Shown here: piece by piece, positions 6,301 through 9,280 of the stretch
Position numbering within the stretch: position 1 is the first letter of the stretch
Layout: each line of letters opens with the position of its first letter
Assembly: GCA_041609895.1 (NCBI GenBank)
Contig: JBFIPX010000128.1
Span: 1 to 9,280, forward strand
Source: JAHHLP01 sp041609895
GTDB taxonomy: Bacteria; Bacteroidota; Rhodothermia; Rhodothermales; JABDKH01
Direction: 5' to 3'
Length of the DNA stretch: 9,280 bases
The notes under the pieces: model-generated
The model's input: only the letters and a program-made list of their open reading frames with translations
What the model was told of the DNA's origin: nothing
Databases searched by the model: none
Translations under genes and position numbers: made by a program

Positions 6301-6969
6301 ATGGACAAGAAGATCTCTCGACGCACCGCACTCCAGCTCGGCCTTGGCGCCGCAGCAGGTTCCGTCGCCGGGGCTACGATTCCGGGTCCCGGACCATCAC
6401 ACTGCGTCACGCCGGCCCAAACGGAAGGCCCCTTCTACCCCAAACACGACCAGCCTGACAAGGACGCCGACCTGACCAAGGTGGATGGCCAGACGGGTGC
6501 TGCCAAAGGCGAGATGATCGTTGTGAGTGGCGCAGTGATCGATGAATCCATGAAGCCGGTGGCCGGCGCGCTGGTCGATGTGTGGCAGGCAAATGCGCAT
6601 GGCAAGTATCACCACGAAGACGATCCGAACACTGCTCCAACCGACCCACAATTCCAGGGCTGGGCGCAGCTGAGGACCGACGAAAACGGTACGTTCAGCT
6701 TCAAGACCATCATCCCCGGAGCCTACCCCGTGAGCGAAGAATGGTGGCGGCCACCGCACATCCACTTCAAGGTTGCGAAGCGCGGCTACCACGAGCTAAC
6801 CACGCAGATGTACTTCGCGGGAAATGAGCTGAACAAGAAAGACGCAATCCTGAACGAGCTATCCGACGCCGATCAGTCGCGAGTCATCGTCGACTTTGCT
6901 CCGTCCAAAGAACACGAAGGCGTCAAGGCGGGACATTTCTATATCATGATCCGCAGGGTTGTTGCCTAA
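6301..6969 (+). CDS. Tat-exported intradiol ring-cleavage dioxygenase
   Basis: This non-heme Fe(III) enzyme opens catechol-type rings between the two hydroxyl groups; the family includes protocatechuate 3,4-dioxygenase. The sequence begins with a twin-arginine signal (SRRTALQLG, Arg7-Arg8), a hydrophobic stretch and an AGA cleavage site after residue 25, so folded export is predicted. The core reads VWQANAHGKYHH with ligand Tyr103, and a TDENGTFSFKTIIPGAYP segment with ligand Tyr142. WRPPHIHF supplies Arg150, His153 and His155. All four iron ligands and the active-site Arg are present. TQMYFAGNEL and a closing FYIMIRR strand match the family. At 222 residues it is a single catalytic domain with no alpha partner or other catabolic gene nearby. 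The ATG at 6301 is fixed by the Tat signal; no Shine-Dalgarno sequence is seen. The substrate cannot be named; a periplasmic or secreted role on plant- or humic-derived aromatics is inferred. Confidence 0.92.
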   Translation: MDKKISRRTALQLGLGAAAGSVAGATIPGPGPSHCVTPAQTEGPFYPKHDQPDKDADLTKVDGQTGAAKGEMIVVSGAVIDESMKPVAGALVDVWQANAHGKYHHEDDPNTAPTDPQFQGWAQLRTDENGTFSFKTIIPGAYPVSEEWWRPPHIHFKVAKRGYHELTTQMYFAGNELNKKDAILNELSDADQSRVIVDFAPSKEHEGVKAGHFYIMIRRVVA

Positions 6970-7002
6970 CACACGTGTGGAGCGTGGTGACCGGCGCTGA
7001 CC

Positions 7003-7033
7003 TTGCGACTCACGGCGGGTAACCCTGAATTTG
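7003..7033 (+). promoter_or_regulatory. Candidate Bacteroidota-type promoter of the DUF1761 gene
   Basis: TTG (7003-7005), a 20-base spacer and TGAATTTG (7026-7033) resemble the Bacteroidota -33/-7 arrangement (TTG, then TAnnTTTG, one mismatch in the fixed bases). It would leave a leader of about 50 bases before the ATG at 7091. It also explains why the in-frame TTG at 7031 is unlikely to be a start codon. A single match to a short degenerate pattern is weak evidence. Confidence 0.28.
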
Positions 7034-7079
7034 CCTCATTCGGCATCGCTCAATCCTTTTGCCGGACACCAAAACCTTT

Positions 7080-7093
7080 CGGAGGCCGCCATG
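7080..7093 (+). promoter_or_regulatory. Ribosome binding site deciding the DUF1761 start
   Basis: GGAGG at 7081-7085 sits five bases before the ATG at 7091. It is the strongest Shine-Dalgarno sequence in the window. It favours 7091 over the upstream in-frame TTG at 7031, which would add twenty residues unlike the family. Confidence 0.75.
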
Positions 7094-7528
7094 CCTGAAA
7101 TCTCCGTCAACTACCTTGCTGTCGTCGTCTGTGTCGTCGTAGCAATGCCCATCGGGTTTCTCTGGTTCGGTCCATTGTTCGGTAAGCCGTGGGCTCGCCA
7201 CATGGGAATGGAGGACATGGAGCAGCCTGGAGGCACACAAATGACCAAGTCAATGGCCTTATTCGCGGTGGGAAATTTTCTTATCGCCTTGGTACTGGCT
7301 CACTCTATCGAGGCGTGGCAGCCCTCAACGTGGAACTACGGCCCCGACGGATCGCCCGCCGGCTACGCGCTCAACGCAAGCCTCTGGACCTGGATCGGCT
7401 TCTTCGTACCCATGCAGATCGGCAGAGTCGCATGGGAGCAGAAGAAATGGGGACTGGTTCTGATCAACTCGAGTTTCGACCTGGTTCGCCTCCTTGTGTT
7501 CGGGTTCATTCTCGCCTTTTGGCAGTAG
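7091..7528 (+). CDS. DUF1761-type small membrane protein
   Basis: This 145-residue integral membrane protein resembles DUF1761, a family without known function. The N-terminal helix (about 5-26) runs into the family hallmark GFLWFGPLFGKPW at 22-34. A short acidic, Met-rich loop follows (HMGMEDMEQPGG). Further helices lie at about 54-72, 92-112 and 118-143, giving four in all. The loop between helices two and three contains WQPSTWNYGPDG. The conserved-looking EQKKWGLVLINS lies before the last helix. The start at the ATG is set by the GGAGG site five bases upstream. The gene is preceded by the dioxygenase gene (121-base gap) and followed by a 171-base gap with a hairpin, so it is probably a single transcription unit. 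Family assignment rests on the hallmark and topology; no enzymatic residues are evident. Confidence 0.85.
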   Translation: MPEISVNYLAVVVCVVVAMPIGFLWFGPLFGKPWARHMGMEDMEQPGGTQMTKSMALFAVGNFLIALVLAHSIEAWQPSTWNYGPDGSPAGYALNASLWTWIGFFVPMQIGRVAWEQKKWGLVLINSSFDLVRLLVFGFILAFWQ

Positions 7529-7534
7529 CCGCGT

Positions 7535-7561
7535 CGGCGCCTCATGCCCGGGCTGGCGCCG
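7535..7561 (+). terminator. Hairpin after the DUF1761 gene
   Basis: CGGCGCC (7535-7541) pairs perfectly with GGCGCCG (7555-7561) around a 13-base loop that itself contains CCCGGG. It begins seven bases after the stop at 7528, a normal terminator position. No T-run follows (GCCTGAATTG), so it is either a weak terminator or a 3'-end stabilising structure. Confidence 0.35.
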
Positions 7562-7636
7562 GCCTGAATTGCATCCCCGAACTGTACAAATGAATGGCCG
7601 CGCAATTGCTCGCGAAAGGACCTGAAAGCGGAGCCG

Positions 7637-7653
7637 TCGTGTAACACACGTGG
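7637..7653. promoter_or_regulatory. GTGT-ACAC symmetric motif, possible second operator
   Basis: TCGTGTAACACACGTGG shares 12 of 13 bases of its left part with TCGTGTTACACAC at 3679-3691, inside the candidate promoter of the spondin lipoprotein. It also shares TAACACACGTG exactly with 6967-6977, at the end of the dioxygenase gene. The core GTGTWACAC is near-symmetric. Repeats of this length are expected by chance several times in 9 kb, so only the intergenic placement makes it worth recording. Confidence 0.2.
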
Positions 7654-7665
7654 CACAACCGTAAC

Positions 7666-7681
7666 TTGGGTACGTACCCAA
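7666..7681. promoter_or_regulatory. 16-bp perfect palindrome, candidate operator
   Basis: TTGGGTACGTACCCAA reads the same on both strands over all 16 bases and ends 18 bases before the ATG at 7700. By simple counting, a perfect 16-bp palindrome is expected about 0.14 times in a random sequence of this length, and this one lies in a 171-base intergenic gap. A dimeric repressor site overlapping the promoter or leader is the natural reading. The regulator is not identifiable from the window. The flanking AACT/ATCAA bases are not symmetric, so the site is bounded. Confidence 0.5.
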
Positions 7682-7699
7682 TCAAAGACCTCTGCGTTA

Positions 7700-8575
7700 A
7701 TGTCTGAGCCCCGCGACGACGAACGACTCTTCGGAGAAGAGGATGTCGCCAAGATCCTCAAGCGAGCCAGCGAACGCCAGGCTACGCGGAAGGCACCCAA
7801 GGCTGGCCTAACCCTGGAGGAACTCAAACAGGTTGCGGCTGAAGCGGGCATCGACCCCAGACATGTAACGGATGCCGCGAGAGAGATCACGGCGCCAAGT
7901 GGCGCGACGGTCCCGATCTCGCAGATCACGGCAGCGGCTCCGGATCAACCCAACTTCTGGGGAGGCCCGTTGTCGGTTACGCGAGAGACCGTCGTCGACG
8001 GCACCATCGACGACTTTGCGTGGGAAGAGATGGTTTCCGAAGCGCGCCGTGAGTTCAACGACACCGGCGAGGTGCGCACGTGGAGCAACTCACGCGAATG
8101 GGCTAGCAACGTCAACAATGCCCGGTCCCACGTAACCATTACAAGACGGGCAGGCCAGTCGCGCCTGCAGGTGTTCTGGAGCAATACCGCGTTGGCGGCC
8201 GCAGCGTGGGTACCCGCACTGGTCGTGTCCCTCATCTCCCTGCCGATCGTATTTGAGGAGCTCGCTCTTACGGGTGGCTTCGCAGCGTTCGTCATTCTGT
8301 CCGTGTTAATCATGGCGTATTCGGCGGCGCGTCAGATTACCAGCCTAATAGCGCGGCAGCAGCAGAAGAAGATGGATCGACTGCTCGCTCGTCTCGAGCA
8401 GATCGCGAGGCTGAGGGCGGCTCCCGGGCTGGAGACGCCGATGGCACGGGACGCCGCGAGCGAAGTTGCTGACGTCGCCCCGCTGCAAGCGACGGAAAAG
8501 ACAGGTCCCGAGTTTGATGAGTGGGGGCCTGCAGGCGAGTCAGACCAGGATCGGAAGCGGGAACGGACACGCTGA
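7700..8575 (+). CDS. Two-helix membrane protein with N-terminal helical module
   Basis: This 291-residue protein has no known function. Residues 13-61 form a charged helical module: DVAKILKRASERQ, then GLTLEELKQVAAEAGIDPRHV and a further helix. I have a general memory of this type of module at the start of many uncharacterised bacterial membrane proteins, but I cannot name a family. Residues about 85-160 look like a soluble beta-rich domain (NFWGGPLSVTRETVVDG, RSHVTITRRAGQSRLQVFW). Two membrane helices follow at about 163-187 and 191-209, then a basic amphipathic coiled-coil-like stretch (210-245) and an acidic, low-complexity tail. The ATG at 7700 is not preceded by a clear ribosome site. 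A 16-bp palindrome lies 18 bases upstream. The next gene begins within 50 bases, or overlaps, so the two are probably cotranscribed. Possible roles are envelope sensing or membrane scaffolding; neither is shown. Confidence 0.8.
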   Translation: MSEPRDDERLFGEEDVAKILKRASERQATRKAPKAGLTLEELKQVAAEAGIDPRHVTDAAREITAPSGATVPISQITAAAPDQPNFWGGPLSVTRETVVDGTIDDFAWEEMVSEARREFNDTGEVRTWSNSREWASNVNNARSHVTITRRAGQSRLQVFWSNTALAAAAWVPALVVSLISLPIVFEELALTGGFAAFVILSVLIMAYSAARQITSLIARQQQKKMDRLLARLEQIARLRAAPGLETPMARDAASEVADVAPLQATEKTGPEFDEWGPAGESDQDRKRERTR

Positions 8576-8624
8576 CCGCGTCGGACGAGCGACAATTACG
8601 CCTGCACCAAATGACTTTCCGCAA

Positions 8625-9280
8625 TTGACTGCGACAACGAACGACTCGGGTAAGGCTCGGTCGCGATTACGAGCAGTCGTAAGCGTCTTGCACGTACTTT
8701 GGGCGCTTCCGTGTCTGGTGGGTACCGTATTGCTCGCGTTCGCAGAGGGCCACCCACCCGGAATAATATTCGTTCCCGTTGCCGTCGCGATTTGGCTCCT
8801 CGGTCATGGCGTGCTGTGGATCACACGATTCCTCGGTGAGCGGGGTCAATCCGCAAGCAACAACAGCGTGTCATGGCCAATCAGCATCGTTGCGGCCGTC
8901 GCAGGCACGGGAGTCGGAAGCTTTCTCGGAATTCTGGCGATGGCCTGGCCGCTGCTGGGCGGGGCAGGCCTGACCGCCAGCCAGATACCGTACGTTGCCG
9001 TGGCCTGGGGGGTGCATGCCTTCGCCTTCGGGGGCCTGCTAACCAGAAAGCACTGGGGACGGTGGCTTGCCGGTATCGTTGCATTCGGATGGGGAGGAAT
9101 AATGGCCGCGCAAATCGTGGATCACCTGCTGCACTCAAAACCGGTCGAGCCGCTTGGGATGATCGTTGCGGTCAGCCTCGCGGTTCTATTGCTCGTGATC
9201 GGGATTCACATAACGTTCGGAAAGCGACCACGCGAATTCACCGGCGGCAGAGTAAATAATCAGCCGGGGTCGCAGACGTA
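8625..9280 (+). CDS. Six-helix membrane protein, runs off the right edge
   Basis: The frame starting at the TTG at 8625 stays open to the last base, ending in the partial codon TA. The protein has at least 218 residues. It shows six hydrophobic segments: LHVLWALPCLVGTVLLAF; IIFVPVAVAIWLLGHGVLWI; ISIVAAVAGTGVGSFLGILA; VAVAWGVHAFAFGGLLT; LAGIVAFGWGGIMAAQIV; and MIVAVSLAVLLLVIGIHITF. A basic, Gly/Asn-rich tail follows, so the stop may be immediately beyond the window; a TAA or TAG would fit the last two bases. No ATG lies in frame downstream of the previous stop. The other start is the ATG at 8517, overlapping the 7700-8575 gene by 59 bases. No Shine-Dalgarno sequence precedes either. I do not recognise the family. 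Close spacing suggests an operon with the preceding membrane protein. The + strand frames overlapping it show no such pattern. Confidence 0.75.
   Translation, partial: MTATTNDSGKARSRLRAVVSVLHVLWALPCLVGTVLLAFAEGHPPGIIFVPVAVAIWLLGHGVLWITRFLGERGQSASNNSVSWPISIVAAVAGTGVGSFLGILAMAWPLLGGAGLTASQIPYVAVAWGVHAFAFGGLLTRKHWGRWLAGIVAFGWGGIMAAQIVDHLLHSKPVEPLGMIVAVSLAVLLLVIGIHITFGKRPREFTGGRVNNQPGSQT

Noticed and set aside
5901..6410. A 169-codon minus strand frame across the 3' end of the MgtC-like gene and the dioxygenase start
   Set aside because: It runs antisense through a Tat signal and a membrane helix region; its composition is Ala/Pro/Arg/Ser-rich, typical of a shadow.
7363..7929. A 188-codon minus strand frame over the 7529-7699 gap
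   Set aside because: It crosses the ends of two supported + strand genes and shows no domain pattern.
8873..9259. A + strand frame with a stop inside the last gene region
   Set aside because: It is extremely Arg/Gly-rich. The frame through 8625-9280 gives six clean membrane helices instead.
1..9280. Defence system, CRISPR array, mobile element, tRNA or riboswitch
   Set aside because: I looked for repeats, transposase or integrase motifs, cloverleaf-like segments and conserved leader structures on both strands and saw none.

Overview
The window is an ordinary-looking chromosomal stretch from a moderately GC-rich bacterium, with ten protein-coding genes I support well and one doubtful small ORF. 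I see no rRNA, tRNA, CRISPR array, insertion sequence or phage gene. The lineage is uncertain. Most starts lack a Shine-Dalgarno sequence, one lipoprotein carries acidic residues right after its lipidated cysteine, and one promoter candidate resembles the Bacteroidota -33/-7 type. These hints fit the Bacteroidota/Rhodothermota side (for example Rhodothermales-like), but Gemmatimonadota or another phylum is not excluded.

Layout. (1) Bases 1-528, + strand: the 3' part of a secreted-looking acidic protein with DxDxDG loops, followed by a hairpin terminator whose 3' arm also encodes the last codons of the converging gene. (2) Bases 570-2758, - strand: a translationally linked two-component system, an OmpR/PhoB-type response regulator followed by a HAMP-HisKA-HATPase sensor kinase. 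(3) Bases 2874-3647, - strand: a lipoprotein with a spondin-like domain, separated from the regulator gene by a strong GC-rich hairpin. (4) A 144-base divergent promoter region. (5) Bases 3792-4787, + strand: a DinB-like metal-site protein, a doubtful 32-residue ORF overlapping it by ATGA, and an unrecognised 141-residue acidic protein. (6) Bases 4864-6153: a MgtC/SapB-DUF4010 membrane protein. (7) Bases 6301-6969: a Tat-exported intradiol ring-cleavage dioxygenase with all iron ligands present. (8) Bases 7091-7528: a small DUF1761-type membrane protein with a clear ribosome binding site. (9) Bases 7700-8575: a two-helix membrane protein with an N-terminal helical module. (10) From about 8625 to the right edge: a six-helix membrane protein with no stop codon inside the window.

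How the genes relate. The kinase/regulator pair is the only clear functional unit. The spondin-like lipoprotein lies upstream on the same strand and could be a partner or target, but this is positional inference only. The + strand genes look like separate envelope and small-molecule functions rather than one pathway. The dioxygenase has no aromatic-degradation neighbours here. The last two genes probably form a pair, preceded by a 16-bp perfect palindrome 18 bases before the start codon, which is the best candidate operator in the window. No intergenic gap exceeds 300 bases; the largest is 7529-7699. I found no convincing undescribed system. The best leads are the palindrome-preceded membrane pair, the two-component/spondin neighbourhood and the unknown 4362-4787 protein.
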